Source: an uncultured Eubacteriales bacterium | GTDB taxonomy: Bacteria; Bacillota; Clostridia; Oscillospirales; Acutalibacteraceae | Direction: 5' to 3' | DNA: 42,151 bases | NCBI GenBank assembly: GCA_934561055.1 | Contig: CAKTFN010000012.1 | Location: 1 to 42,151 of the forward strand | Shown here: piece by piece, positions 1 to 8,249 of the stretch | How positions within the stretch are numbered: the first letter of the stretch is position 1 | Layout: every line of letters starts with the position of its first letter | The notes under the pieces: model-generated | What the model was told of the DNA's origin: nothing | The model's input: only the letters and a program-made list of their open reading frames with translations | Databases searched by the model: none | Position numbers and translations under genes: made by a program

Positions 1-74
1 GGGTATAGCTCAGTTGGTAGAGCAGCGGTCTCCAAAACCGCGTGCCGAGGGTTCAAGTCCTTCTGCCCCTGCCA
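1..74 (+). tRNA. tRNA-Trp (CCA), 5' end cut by the window
   Basis: The sequence folds as a cloverleaf: D-arm GCTC/GAGC, anticodon stem GCGGT/ACCGC with loop CTCCAAA (anticodon CCA at 32-34), T-arm GAGGG/CCTTC around TTCAAGT, and an encoded 3' CCA at 72-74. The 3' acceptor strand TGCCCCT pairs with only five visible 5' bases (GGGTA), so the first two acceptor bases lie outside the window. It reads UGG codons, the same codon used as specifier in the T-box of the trpB gene at 8250-8540, so this tRNA is a plausible ligand of that leader. Confidence 0.95.
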
Positions 75-80
75 AGCTGA

Positions 81-124
81 AAAGCCCGTAAACCTTTGTT
101 ATACAACGGTTTACGGGCTTTTTG
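81..124 (+). terminator. intrinsic terminator of tRNA-Trp
   Basis: A 13-bp stem (AAGCCCGTAAACC with GGTTTACGGGCTT) closes a loop of about 13 nt and is followed by a T run, only a few bases after the tRNA CCA end. Confidence 0.9.
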
Positions 125-175
125 CTATCCGGTTTTTAGGGTTAAAAGCAGGAAAAATCAGCACTATTTTGGCTG

Positions 176-201
176 TTTTGACACACCAAGGTGTGTCAAA
201 A
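176..201. repeat. 26-bp perfect palindrome
   Basis: TTTTGACACACC (176-187) and GGTGTGTCAAAA (190-201) are exact reverse complements separated by AA. It lies between the tRNA terminator and the 3' end of the CotH gene. A 2-nt loop is tight for an RNA hairpin, so it may be a protein-binding dyad or a recombination site. It could also act as a terminator for the minus-strand gene. The rest of 125-289 shows no gene. Confidence 0.6.
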
Positions 202-289
202 ATTCGTCAACTTTTCAGCCGAAAAAGAGTACAAAAAACAATTCAGCCCCGGAGTTGTTCAAAATTTTTTACATTCTCGGCTTTTATTT

Positions 290-2475
290 TTACCCTTTTC
301 CGGGTCTTCGTTTATAAAGAAGAGCAAAGGCCAAAAAGAGAATCATCACAAGAAAGCATATTCCGTAAACGGCAAGGTTTTTGAAATTCAAAGACGATGT
401 GCTGTTTTGTCCGTTGCCGGGAAAGCCACCCTGTCCCATGCCGAGAAAATTGTTGTCCGATCTTTCCCCGAACGGGTTGGTGTTGCTTTGTGAGTTCTGT
501 GTTTCCGATGTTTTGCTTTCGGCTGAAGATGAATCTGAACTTTCGGTGTTTTCGGATTGTGCGGAAGAAGTTTCGCTCTGAGTTTTTTGAGTTGAACTTT
601 CATTTCCTGAATCCGAAGCACCTTTGTTTATATCCGGCGGAGTTCCGCCGGGAAAAGCACCCGAAGGTTGCTCCCCGTTAGGCATTGACGCAGGCGGTGA
701 ACCGTTTTGCCCTGCCGTATCTTCCGAGCCGTTTTGAGCTTGAGGCGGATTTTCGGCCGAAGCTTCTTTTGACGGGGTACTTGCGTCGCTTGACGAATCG
801 TTGTTGTTTTCAAAAACCGAAGAAGAATTTTCATCTTTTGAAACGTTCGTGTTCATGAAAATTTTTCCGCCTTTGTTTCCGTTGTTCATTCCGCCGAGGA
901 CGCTGAGGTCAAGGCTTGAAGCGTCAACAAGAGTGCTTGAATTGTTTTGAAGCTCCTGAGTGGACGGAATTGTTCCCGAAAGTTGTTTTTCAATCGATTC
1001 TCCGCGGAGCTTTACGAGTTTATAAAGCGTTTCTGCCGCTTCGTTGTATTCGTCATAGCTGTAAAAAGCGTTCGGATCGGTTTTCACAAGTTCGTCAATT
1101 TGATTTCTCACCCGATTATAAAACTTTTCAAATTCACCGCCGTTTATATATTTGACAACCTTTTCGAGATTTTCATAGTACATTGCGTTGTATTCATCGT
1201 TCGCGGTCAGAGTGTCAAAAAAATTCGTTGCCGAAAAGGCATTGTCAATTGCATCGTTGACAACCGAGGTTGCGTTGCCTTTTCCGCCCATTCCGCCGAA
1301 AGCAAGGTTGTAATCCCACGGGATGAGGTTCAGTTTTCCGTTGTATTCATAAAGATAATAGTTATGTGCCATGGTTCCGGAAAGGCTGTCGTCGTTGACG
1401 GAAAAAACGTGAACGGCCATATATTTCACAAGATTGTCAATGTCCATGCAGTTTTCAAGGTCTGTTCCTTCGGAAATATTTTTGAGTGCGGTGACGACAC
1501 GCTTTTTGTCGCTCTTTTTTGCGCCGTTGATTTCTCCGTCCCAAATTGTTGAGTAACTGTCAAGTTCATCATCGGTGTAATTAAGGTCTGCGCCGTTTCC
1601 GCCCATTGAGAATCCGCCGTTCGGTTCGGGCTTGGTTTCGGGTTCTGAATTTTGAGCTTTTGCGGCAGAAGTTTCCGTGCTTTCTTCACCGCTTTTTGAG
1701 ATTGAAAGAACCGAAACGTTTTCGCTGCTTTTTGAAGAGTTTTCGTTTTGACTTTCGGTTGTCCCGGTTTCATTCCCGGCTTCGGGCGGCGTCATGTTTT
1801 CATTCTCTTTTTTGCCCTGTCCGCCTTGTCCGCCGCCGATTCCCATGCTTTCCGGCTTATAAAGTTTTCCGTTTTGAACGCCGTAGTTGCGAAGAAGAAA
1901 GCTGTCTTCAACCGCTTCAAGCGCAAGATAGATTCCCCAGTATTCGCTGTTGACGGAGATTTTTGCGTAATTGCAAAGTGATGCGTCGGTGCCGACGGAT
2001 TTAAACATTCGTAAATCAAAGCTTCCTTCATGTTTGTTGCGTCGGCATAATTATTGTTGAGAACGAGCTTGTCAAGCCCGAAACACGTTTGGCCGTCAAT
2101 ATATTTGTCAAATTCAAGCTTGAAACTGTAGCGGTCGGTTGTGGGATCGGAAGCGATTGAAGAAAGGCTTGTGTTTCCCTTCGGGCGGATTCCGACGCGG
2201 TAAAAGGTTGTTCCGTTGATTTCAACGGTGCATTCTTTGTATTCTTCCGAAATTGCGTTGTCAAGCATGTCCGACCAATCGGAGCTGTCCATGATGATGT
2301 TAACTTCAATCGGCGATTCGGACGAAAAAAGTTCTGATTCATATTCCTGACTGATTCCGGAAGAGCCCGCAACGGTTTTGATTTTTTCGGAGAATGCTGC
2401 CGCACATAAGCACAAACAAACCGAAAGAACCATGATGACCGAAACAATTTTTGTAATATGTTTATGCGCAATCAT
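290..2475 (-). pseudogene. cotH: CotH-family protein kinase-like surface protein, split by a -1 frameshift
   Basis: Two overlapping reading frames together make one CotH-family protein of about 725 residues. The 5' part (2475 down to about 2005) has a signal peptide (hydrophobic VIMVLSVCLCLCAAAF) and the N-terminal half ending NMKEALIYE. The 3' part (from 2008 to 290) continues FKSVGTDASL, EYWGIYLALEAVEDSF and IPWDYNLAFGG, all typical of CotH. It then has a long Ser/Glu/Gln/Asn-rich low-complexity region and a C-terminal membrane segment (VYGICFLVMILFLAFALLY) with a basic tail. Known CotH proteins are atypical secreted kinases, best studied in spore coats. A single missing A in GAA-ATG would explain the break, and a slippery heptamer also sits there. 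The gene follows DUF4956 and VTC genes on the same strand, a recurring trio. Either a pseudogene, a sequence error or a recoded gene. Confidence 0.8.
1999..2005 (-). other. candidate -1 frameshift site in cotH
   Basis: On the minus strand the upstream frame reads TAC GAA TGT TTA AAT CCG. It contains T-TTA-AAT, which fits the X-XXY-YYZ rule for simultaneous -1 slippage. A -1 slip here enters exactly the frame that carries the rest of CotH (TCC GTC GGC, SVG). The upstream frame otherwise runs on to 1792 as a non-CotH tail. No stimulatory structure was established. Confidence 0.35.
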
Positions 2476-2488
2476 TGCTTACCACTCC

Positions 2489-3160
2489 TTATGCCATATA
2501 TTCGCCGTTATAGCTGACGAGGGTTGCGCTTTCAATTCCTTCAAGCTGAGAAATGCTGTTGACGAAGGCTGTTGAAGCGTCTTTTGTTCTCAGTTCTGTT
2601 GTCAGCTCGATTCCGGAGGCAGTGATTGTTTTTGATTTGACAATATAATGGTTTGTGTTCGCTTTGAGCGTTTCAAGTGCGGCGGCTTCGGTCTGTTCGT
2701 TCAAACAGGTGAGAACAAGAATATACGGGTTGTTTCTTATTTTTCTGTTAGCAAAAAGAAGAAGGATTACGCCGATTATTGCCGAACCGATGACCGCAAG
2801 AGGAATCATTCCGGCGCCGATTACAATTCCGACGGCGAGCGACCAGAAAAGGAAAACAATTTCGACCGGCTCTTTGATTGCCGTTCTGAAACGGACGATT
2901 GAAAGGGCGCCGACCATGCCGAGGGAGAGAACAACGTTTGATGTGACGGCCATGATTACAAGTGTTGTCACAAGCGAGAGACCAACGAGTGTCAGCGCAA
3001 AACCGCTTGAATACATTACGCCTGTCAGCGTTTTTTTGTAGATTAAGAAGATGAAAAGGCCGATAACGAGAGCCACGGCAAGACCGAGAACGGTGTCAAG
3101 AACCGAAAACTCGGTGATGTTTTCAAGAAAACTCGATTTAAAAATATCATTGAAAGTCAT
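2489..3160 (-). CDS. DUF4956 family membrane protein
   Basis: A 223-residue integral membrane protein. Hydrophobic segments lie at about residues 22-40, 47-72, 75-90 and 100-136. Between them is the family signature MVGALSIVRFRTAIKEP, followed by a soluble C-terminal domain of about 85 residues. The ATG at 3160 was chosen because AAGGAG lies just upstream; a longer in-frame extension lacks this signal. It is 23 nt downstream of the VTC gene and 13 nt upstream of cotH, so the three are probably one operon. No biochemical function is established. Because VTC domains make polyphosphate at membranes, a transport or scaffold role for that partner is a reasonable guess only. Confidence 0.85.
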   Translation of the reverse strand: MTFNDIFKSSFLENITEFSVLDTVLGLAVALVIGLFIFLIYKKTLTGVMYSSGFALTLVGLSLVTTLVIMAVTSNVVLSLGMVGALSIVRFRTAIKEPVEIVFLFWSLAVGIVIGAGMIPLAVIGSAIIGVILLLFANRKIRNNPYILVLTCLNEQTEAAALETLKANTNHYIVKSKTITASGIELTTELRTKDASTAFVNSISQLEGIESATLVSYNGEYMA

Positions 3161-3183
3161 AGTAATTACTCCTTTTTTTAAAA

Positions 3184-3894
3184 TCAGCCGAATCTTCGGC
3201 ACGCACAGTATTTTGAAAAGGCCTGTTGCCTTGCATTGCCCGTTTGAATGAGGCGGGTAATTACGTCCGGAAGAAAGTCGTCGAACTTGACTTCAAGAAT
3301 CATGTCGGTTGAGTTGTCCGTTACACCGATTCCGTTGAAGTCGGTTTTTAAAAATTCCCGTGTGAAAAGACTTGTTCTGATGTCGGAATCAAAAGTCACT
3401 CTGACGTTTCCCGGAGCATAGATATATGCTTCGCGGATGTAGGAGACAAGAACACGGGGACGAAGTTGCTGAAACTCCATTTTGCAGTAAAGTTCTTTGA
3501 CGAGTTGCGAAGAATTTTCTTTTATTTGTTTTCTGTTGCCGGAAAGAACGGAAAAAAATTCTTCTTTTGAAAGGCTTGCGCTTTCCTTAATGCAAAGGTC
3601 GTTATACTTGACCTTTTTTTCAAGGGCAATAAAAGAAAAATCATTGTTGTAAAATCTGATTCTGAATTTTTCTCTTTTTTGAACTCCGTTGATTTTTTCA
3701 AGGAGAGCCTTGTCATAGATGTTATCAAAATAAATGCTGAAAATTCTGTATCGACCGTTTGCGTCCGCATGACTGTCCGTTTTCATTACCGGTTTTATCC
3801 GCTGACGGATTGAAAGATAATCCGCTGCCGAAATTTTATATTTCAGTTCATGACGGTATTTTTGGCCGAAGCGATATTTTATGTCGGATTCCAT
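3184..3894 (-). CDS. VTC-domain (polyphosphate polymerase-type) protein
   Basis: A 236-residue single-domain protein of the VTC/CYTH (triphosphate tunnel) superfamily. Charged strand motifs expected to line the tunnel are visible: KYRHELKYKIS near the N-terminus, RYRIFSIYFDN, KFRIRFYN, FIALEKK, RPRVLVSYIREAY, RVTFDSDIR and MILEVKFDDFLP. Yeast Vtc4 uses this fold to make polyphosphate from ATP, and short bacterial versions are presumed to do similar chemistry. No membrane segment is present, so the adjacent DUF4956 protein may anchor it. The ATG at 3894 has AAAGGAGG six bases upstream. It is the first gene of the minus-strand trio VTC-DUF4956-cotH. Substrate is inferred, not shown. Confidence 0.85.
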   Translation of the reverse strand: MESDIKYRFGQKYRHELKYKISAADYLSIRQRIKPVMKTDSHADANGRYRIFSIYFDNIYDKALLEKINGVQKREKFRIRFYNNDFSFIALEKKVKYNDLCIKESASLSKEEFFSVLSGNRKQIKENSSQLVKELYCKMEFQQLRPRVLVSYIREAYIYAPGNVRVTFDSDIRTSLFTREFLKTDFNGIGVTDNSTDMILEVKFDDFLPDVITRLIQTGNARQQAFSKYCACRRFG

Positions 3895-3997
3895 CGTTGT
3901 CCTCCTTTCGTGTTTTTTGATGGTGACTGAATTTTTGCACCTGTTCCCGAAATGTACCTGAAAAGCTTTTTGGTGTTGAAATTTTTTGAAAGAGTTC

Positions 3998-4027
3998 GGC
4001 GGCGGCAAATTTTCGTTTGCCGCCGCC
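3998..4027. repeat. GC-rich 12-bp hairpin
   Basis: GGCGGCGGCAAA (3998-4009) and TTTGCCGCCGCC (4016-4027) are perfect complements around TTTTCG. It lies between the divergent start of the VTC gene and a small plus-strand ORF. It has no T run on either side, so a terminator is unlikely; it may be a leader structure for one of the two. Confidence 0.5.
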
Positions 4028-4044
4028 TTACAGAAAGGAGATAC

Positions 4045-4194
4045 ATGAAAAAAACAATTGCTTGCTTCTTACCGAATATATGTGAACACCGGTTAAGGTG
4101 TTATTGTTTGCCTGCCTCTTTCCGGCGGGCAGCTGCCGTGGACTTTCGGCATCCATTGCCTTTGTCTTGTCCGTATTATCGACCTCTTTCCTGA
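4045..4194 (+). CDS. small hypothetical ORF (49 aa)
   Basis: The ATG is preceded by AAAGGAG at good spacing and begins MKKTIACFLP. The peptide is rich in Cys, Arg and Pro, has no recognised domain and no membrane segment. The RNA over it could form short hairpins (AACACC/GGTGTT and CTGCC/GGCAG), so it might be a leader peptide or just a structured leader. It is not close to the response regulator at 4467; the inverted-repeat element at 4244-4380 lies between. Amino-acid composition looks poor for a real protein, hence low confidence. Confidence 0.25.
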   Translation: MKKTIACFLPNICEHRLRCYCLPASFRRAAAVDFRHPLPLSCPYYRPLS

Positions 4195-4243
4195 AATGAA
4201 CCCGAAAGAAAGGCTAAAAGTAAATTAAAATTTTCCTTTTGGT

Positions 4244-4390
4244 GTACTGCTTTGGGTGGGTTCTTTAACCGCACGTTTCATCTTTAATTTCAGCCGACAG
4301 CCAAAAGTACCCCCGGCACAGCGGGCGGGTATAAATTTGAAAGATGCAACGTGCGGTTTAAGAACAAACCAAGGCAGTACAAAAACACTC
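4244..4390. repeat. inverted-repeat element (MITE/REP-like), copy A
   Basis: The left arm 4244-4290, starting GTACTGCTTTGG, is the imperfect reverse complement of the right arm 4333-4380, ending CCAAGGCAGTAC, giving about 47-bp terminal arms. Both arms contain the core ACCGCACGTT / AACGTGCGGT. The centre (about 4291-4332), read in reverse, contains GGGGGTACTTTTGGCTGTCG, a core shared with copies at 41650-42070. The flank AAAAACACTC (4381-4390) also recurs next to the last copy. It encodes no transposase. The surrounding 3895-4466 otherwise holds only the hairpin and small ORF listed separately. Confidence 0.75.
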
Positions 4391-4466
4391 AAACTTTTTC
4401 AAAATTTTTTAGGCATATTTCAGCAATCGGGATTAAGCTGATAAAAAAGAAACCGGAGGGATTATA

Positions 4467-5138
4467 ATGCGTATACTTATTGCGGAAGACGAAACAACAA
4501 TTGCCCGGGCATTGAAAGTTATGCTCGAAAAAAATAAATTTTCCGTTGATACGGTCGATAACGGCCTTGACGCACTTGATTATGTCCGTGTGGCTCAGTA
4601 TGACGCCGTCGTTCTTGACATCATGATGCCCGGAATGGACGGAATCGAAGTTCTCAAAAACATGAGAAAAGAAGGAATTATGACTCCGACCCTTTTCCTG
4701 ACGGCAAAAGCTGAAATCGAAGACCGCGTTGCGGGTCTTGACGCCGGGGCGGATGATTATCTTCCGAAGCCGTTCGCTTCAAGCGAGTTCATTGCAAGAG
4801 TCAGGGCACTTTCAAGGCGAAGCAGTGCGTTTTCTCCGACTCTTCTTTCGCTCGGAAACACAACGCTTGACTGCGGCCAATATACGCTGAGCGTCAAAGA
4901 AAACAGCGTTCGGCTCAACAACAAAGAGTTTCAGCTCATGGAACTTTTTATGCGTAATCCGCTTCACGTTTTTTCAACCGATATTCTCATGGATAAAATT
5001 TGGGGATTTGATTCGGATGCCGGAATGGATGTCGTTTGGACGTACATCGGCTTTTTGAGAAGAAAACTTAAGGAGCTTTCTTCCGACGTTTCAATCAAAA
5101 CAATCCGCGGCGTCGGTTACACTGTGGAGGTGGTCTGA
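4467..5138 (+). CDS. OmpR/PhoB-family response regulator
   Basis: A 223-residue two-domain regulator. The receiver (about 1-118) shows acidic residues E7 and D8, the phospho-acceptor D51 in VVLDIMMPGMDG, a Thr/Ser switch region FLTAKAE and the conserved Lys in DDYLPKPF. The C-terminal winged helix (about 128-223) includes LNNKEFQLMELFMRNP and VWTYIGFLRRKL, ending IKTIRGVGYTVE. CCGGAGGG precedes the ATG. Its stop overlaps the start of the kinase gene (TGATG), so the pair is translationally coupled. Target genes are not evident; it is transcribed away from the VTC/CotH cluster, which is a possible but unproven target. Confidence 0.95.
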   Translation: MRILIAEDETTIARALKVMLEKNKFSVDTVDNGLDALDYVRVAQYDAVVLDIMMPGMDGIEVLKNMRKEGIMTPTLFLTAKAEIEDRVAGLDAGADDYLPKPFASSEFIARVRALSRRSSAFSPTLLSLGNTTLDCGQYTLSVKENSVRLNNKEFQLMELFMRNPLHVFSTDILMDKIWGFDSDAGMDVVWTYIGFLRRKLKELSSDVSIKTIRGVGYTVEVV

Positions 5139-6361
5139 TGCTCAAAAAAATGCGTTGGCGCTTCATCGGCGCGGCGATGATTTCCTTTTCTGCGGTTATT
5201 TTAACTTTGCTTTGTGCAATCAATGTTTGGAATTATCGCAACGTTACAAATCAGCAGGACACCTCGCTTCAGCGTCTTTCGCTGTTCAGCCGGACGGGGG
5301 AATCCTTTCCGCCGGGGCCGGCCGACTCTCCTTTTGACGTCGGAAAAAGGTTTTCAAAAGAAGTTCAGTATATGATGCGGTTCTTTTCCGTTCAATATGA
5401 TGAAGAAGGAAATCTTCTTCGGGTGAACAAGGATAACGTCGCTTCAATTTCTCAGGAGGACGCCGAAGCTTTTTCCGCCCATGTTTTGAACGGAAAAAAA
5501 ACGAGCGGATATTACAACGGATATCGTTTTCTTGTTAAAGAAGACGCAAGCGGAAAAACAGTCCTTTTTCTTAACTCCGAACGGGAAATTCAATCTGTAA
5601 CTTCGCTTCTTGTTTTGACGTTGACGATTGCGCTCCTTTGTCTTCTTGTTGTTTTTCTTCTTGTTCTTCTTTTTTCAAAGCGAGCAATTGCGCCTTACGT
5701 CAGAAACCTTGAAACGCAAAAGCAGTTTATCACGAATGCCGGTCACGAGCTGAAAACTCCGTTGACCGCAATTTCAACGAGTGCGGATGTTCTTGAAATG
5801 GAATATGAAAACGACGAATGGATTCAAAACATCAAGTTCCAATCAGGAAAACTCTCAAAACTCATTTCAAATCTTGTCACTCTTTCAAGACTTGACGAAG
5901 AAAACCCGTTTCCGGAAAAAAGCCGGTTTTCATTAAGTGACGCCGCATGGGAAATTTCCGAACCGTTTGAAAAACTTGCCGTTGCAAAGAATCTCAAATA
6001 TGAAAGAGAAATCGAAAACGACCTTTCGATGACGGGAGACTGCGCTTCGGTTCAGCAGATGATTTCAATCCTTCTTGACAATGCGCTCAAATATACGAGT
6101 AAAAACGGAAAGATTTTTTTGAAGGTATATTCTTCCGGAAAGAAAAAGTTGATTGAAGTCGGAAACACCTGCAACACGGAAAACATTCCCGATCTTTCAA
6201 GACTTTTTGAGAGGTTTTATCGTCCGGACAATTCCCGTTCAAAGGAGACGGGCGGAACGGGAATCGGTCTTTCAATCGCAAAAGCAACGGCAGAAGCTCA
6301 CGGCGGAACGATTAAAGCGGAAAAAACCGAAGGAGAAATCGTTTTCAAAATCAGATTTTAA
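5138..6361 (+). CDS. membrane sensor histidine kinase
   Basis: A 407-residue kinase partnered with the response regulator just upstream. Membrane segment 1 spans about residues 9-31. An extracytoplasmic sensor of about 120 residues follows, then membrane segment 2 at about 155-179. No clear HAMP domain is seen: only a short linker reaches the H-box FITNAGHELKTPLTA, with phospho-acceptor H203. The N-box ILLDNALKYT, the F-box LFERFYRPD and the G-box GGTGIGLSIAKA show an intact HATPase domain. The sensor region has no recognised fold, so the signal is unknown. Confidence 0.95.
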   Translation: MLKKMRWRFIGAAMISFSAVILTLLCAINVWNYRNVTNQQDTSLQRLSLFSRTGESFPPGPADSPFDVGKRFSKEVQYMMRFFSVQYDEEGNLLRVNKDNVASISQEDAEAFSAHVLNGKKTSGYYNGYRFLVKEDASGKTVLFLNSEREIQSVTSLLVLTLTIALLCLLVVFLLVLLFSKRAIAPYVRNLETQKQFITNAGHELKTPLTAISTSADVLEMEYENDEWIQNIKFQSGKLSKLISNLVTLSRLDEENPFPEKSRFSLSDAAWEISEPFEKLAVAKNLKYEREIENDLSMTGDCASVQQMISILLDNALKYTSKNGKIFLKVYSSGKKKLIEVGNTCNTENIPDLSRLFERFYRPDNSRSKETGGTGIGLSIAKATAEAHGGTIKAEKTEGEIVFKIRF

Positions 6362-6485
6362 TTGAACCGGGTTCTCCGATGCATGAAAAACGTTTTTAAA
6401 ACATCAAAAATCGTTTCAATATCGAATATTTCATGCTGCTTCGGAAGTTGTTTTGTATACTATTATATATAGGGGCGCAAACGAA

Positions 6486-6527
6486 GGCTGTCGTGAACCG
6501 CAAATTCGGAAAACGACAGCCCTTTTT
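6486..6527 (+). terminator. intrinsic terminator
   Basis: GGCTGTCGT (6486-6494) pairs with ACGACAGCC (6513-6521), followed by CTTTTT. It lies 125 nt after the kinase gene and probably ends that operon. The sequence TATACTATTATATA at 6456-6469 just upstream resembles a -10 region, so a short independent RNA is possible. Confidence 0.7.
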
Positions 6528-6559
6528 CTATAAATAACTTTCGGACTTCTATCTGAAAC

Positions 6560-6610
6560 ATATTGATGAATATCGGTATATAAGTGTAAAGTGCCGATAT
6601 CCGTCAATAT
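6560..6610. other. imperfect 19-bp hairpin in intergenic region
   Basis: ATATTGATGAATATCGGTA (6560-6578) and TGCCGATATCCGTCAATAT (6592-6610) pair with a few G-U or mismatched positions around a 13-nt loop. No T run follows and no gene is nearby. Function unknown. The remainder of 6362-6720 shows nothing else convincing. Confidence 0.4.
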
Positions 6611-6720
6611 ATCCCATAGGACAAAACAGCAAAGGAAGAAGACTGCACGGCTTAGACAAGAGTTTACAGAGCTTTCAAAATTTTGACCGAAGAATATAAG
6701 TAAATCCTAGAAAAAAGAAA

Positions 6721-6759
6721 AAGGTTGTGAAGAACGTTTTTATTCTTCGCAACCTTTTT
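6721..6759 (-). terminator. bidirectional terminator after trpB
   Basis: AAGGTTGTGAAGAA (6721-6734) pairs with TTCTTCGCAACCTT (6743-6756, one G-U). A runs on the left give a U tract for the minus strand, and T runs on the right serve the plus strand. It sits 10 nt past the trpB stop. Confidence 0.8.
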
Positions 6760-6765
6760 ATGATT

Positions 6766-8145
6766 TTACTTTTCGACTTTCGGAAGTTTTGCAAAGGATT
6801 TTTCAAGTTCCTCGTCGGTCGGAATGTAATCGGACATCTCGCCGTTGTGATATTTTTCGTATGCGTACATATCAAAATAGCCCGTTCCGGTGAGACCGAA
6901 GACGATTGTTTTTTCTTCTCCGCTTTCTTTGCATTTGAGCGCTTCGTCAATCGCAACTTTGATTGCGTGAGAGCTTTCGGGCGCCGGAAGAATTCCTTCA
7001 ACCCGTGCAAACTTTTCCGCCGCGGCGAAAACATCGGTCTGAACGGCCGAAACGGCTTTCATATAGCCGTCCTCATAAAGCTGAGAAAGGGTTGAACTCA
7101 TTCCGTGATATCTCAGGCCGCCGGCGTGGTTGGGAGCGGGAATGAAGTCTGCGCCGAGGGTTTTCATCTTTGCAAGCGGGCAAACCATGCCTGTGTCGCA
7201 GAAGTCATAAGCAAACTTTCCCCTTGTGAACGACGGGCAGCTCGCAGGTTCAACGGCAATAATTTCATAATCCGCTTCGCCGCGGAGCTTTTCGCCCATG
7301 AACGGGGCAATAAGTCCGCCGAGGTTTGAACCGCCTCCGGCGCAGCCGATAATGATGTCCGGTTTGATGTTATATTTGTCAAGAGCAATTTTTGTTTCAA
7401 GGCCGATTACCGACTGATGAAGAAGAACCTGGTTCAAAACCGAACCGAGAACGTATCTGTAGCCGGGGGTTGAAGTTGCAACTTCAACCGCTTCGGAAAT
7501 TGCACAGCCGAGCGAACCGGTTGTTCCCGGATGTTCGGCGTTGATTTTGCGGCCGATGTTCGTTTCCATTGAGGGAGAGGGAGTAACCGAAGCGCCGTAA
7601 GTTCTCATAACCTCGCGGCGGAACGGCTTTTGCTCGTATGAGCATTTAACCATGTATACCTTGCAGTCAAGGTCAAAGAACGAGCAAGCCATTGAAAGAG
7701 CCGTACCCCACTGACCGGCACCGGTTTCCGTTGTTACACCTTTGAGACCCTGCTTTTTTGCGTAGTATGCCTGAGCGAGAGCCGAATTGAGCTTGTGCGA
7801 GCCGGAGGTGTTGTTGCCTTCAAATTTATAATAAATCTTTGCCGGAGTTTTGAGCTGCTCTTCAAGGCGATAAGCTCTGATGAGCGGAGACGGACGATAC
7901 ATCTTATAAAATTCACGGATTTCTTCGGGAATTTCAAAAAACGGCGTTGTGTCGTCAAGTTCCTGCTTCACAAGGTCGTCGCAGAAAACAGGGGTGAGAT
8001 CGTCAAAGGTCATCGGCTCAAGCGTTGCCGGGTTGAGGAGGGGAGCAGGCTTGTTTTTCATGTCGGCACGAAGGTTATACCATGCTTTCGGCATTTCGTT
8101 TTCTTCAAGATAAATTTTATACGGGATGTTGTTTTCCTTTTTCAT
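6766..8145 (-). CDS. trpB: tryptophan synthase beta chain, TrpB2 type
   Basis: A 459-residue PLP enzyme that joins indole and serine to make tryptophan. Its length and N-terminal extension match the TrpB2 (TrpB-like) class rather than the roughly 400-residue TrpB1 that partners TrpA. The PLP Lys is K118 in NTSGSHKLNSA, the catalytic Glu is E140 in TETGAGQWG, and the phosphate loop is CAGGGSN at 268-274. AAGGAG precedes the ATG at 8145. It stands alone: no trpA, trpC, trpD or trpE adjoins it, which fits indole salvage. Control is by the upstream Trp T-box. A role on other substrates cannot be excluded, as TrpB2 proteins are less well characterised. Confidence 0.93.
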   Translation of the reverse strand: MKKENNIPYKIYLEENEMPKAWYNLRADMKNKPAPLLNPATLEPMTFDDLTPVFCDDLVKQELDDTTPFFEIPEEIREFYKMYRPSPLIRAYRLEEQLKTPAKIYYKFEGNNTSGSHKLNSALAQAYYAKKQGLKGVTTETGAGQWGTALSMACSFFDLDCKVYMVKCSYEQKPFRREVMRTYGASVTPSPSMETNIGRKINAEHPGTTGSLGCAISEAVEVATSTPGYRYVLGSVLNQVLLHQSVIGLETKIALDKYNIKPDIIIGCAGGGSNLGGLIAPFMGEKLRGEADYEIIAVEPASCPSFTRGKFAYDFCDTGMVCPLAKMKTLGADFIPAPNHAGGLRYHGMSSTLSQLYEDGYMKAVSAVQTDVFAAAEKFARVEGILPAPESSHAIKVAIDEALKCKESGEEKTIVFGLTGTGYFDMYAYEKYHNGEMSDYIPTDEELEKSFAKLPKVEK

Positions 8146-8249
8146 AGCGGTACTCCTTAAAAAAATTTTTTGTTAATATGATTTTTGATTCAAAAATTTC
8201 GGCTTCGCCATCGTTTGGTTAACAAAAACATAAAGAAATCCTCCTTGAA

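Noticed and set aside
1792..2005. Out-of-frame tail of the first CotH frame as a genuine alternative C-terminus
   Set aside because: Its sequence shows no CotH similarity and lies opposite the better-supported continuation; it is what any frameshifted read would give.
4256..4441. ORF across the inverted-repeat element containing PPAQRAG
   Set aside because: It is the translation of the repeat core itself; the same phrase type appears in ORFs over other copies (PPAERTD near 42030), so it is a repeat artefact.
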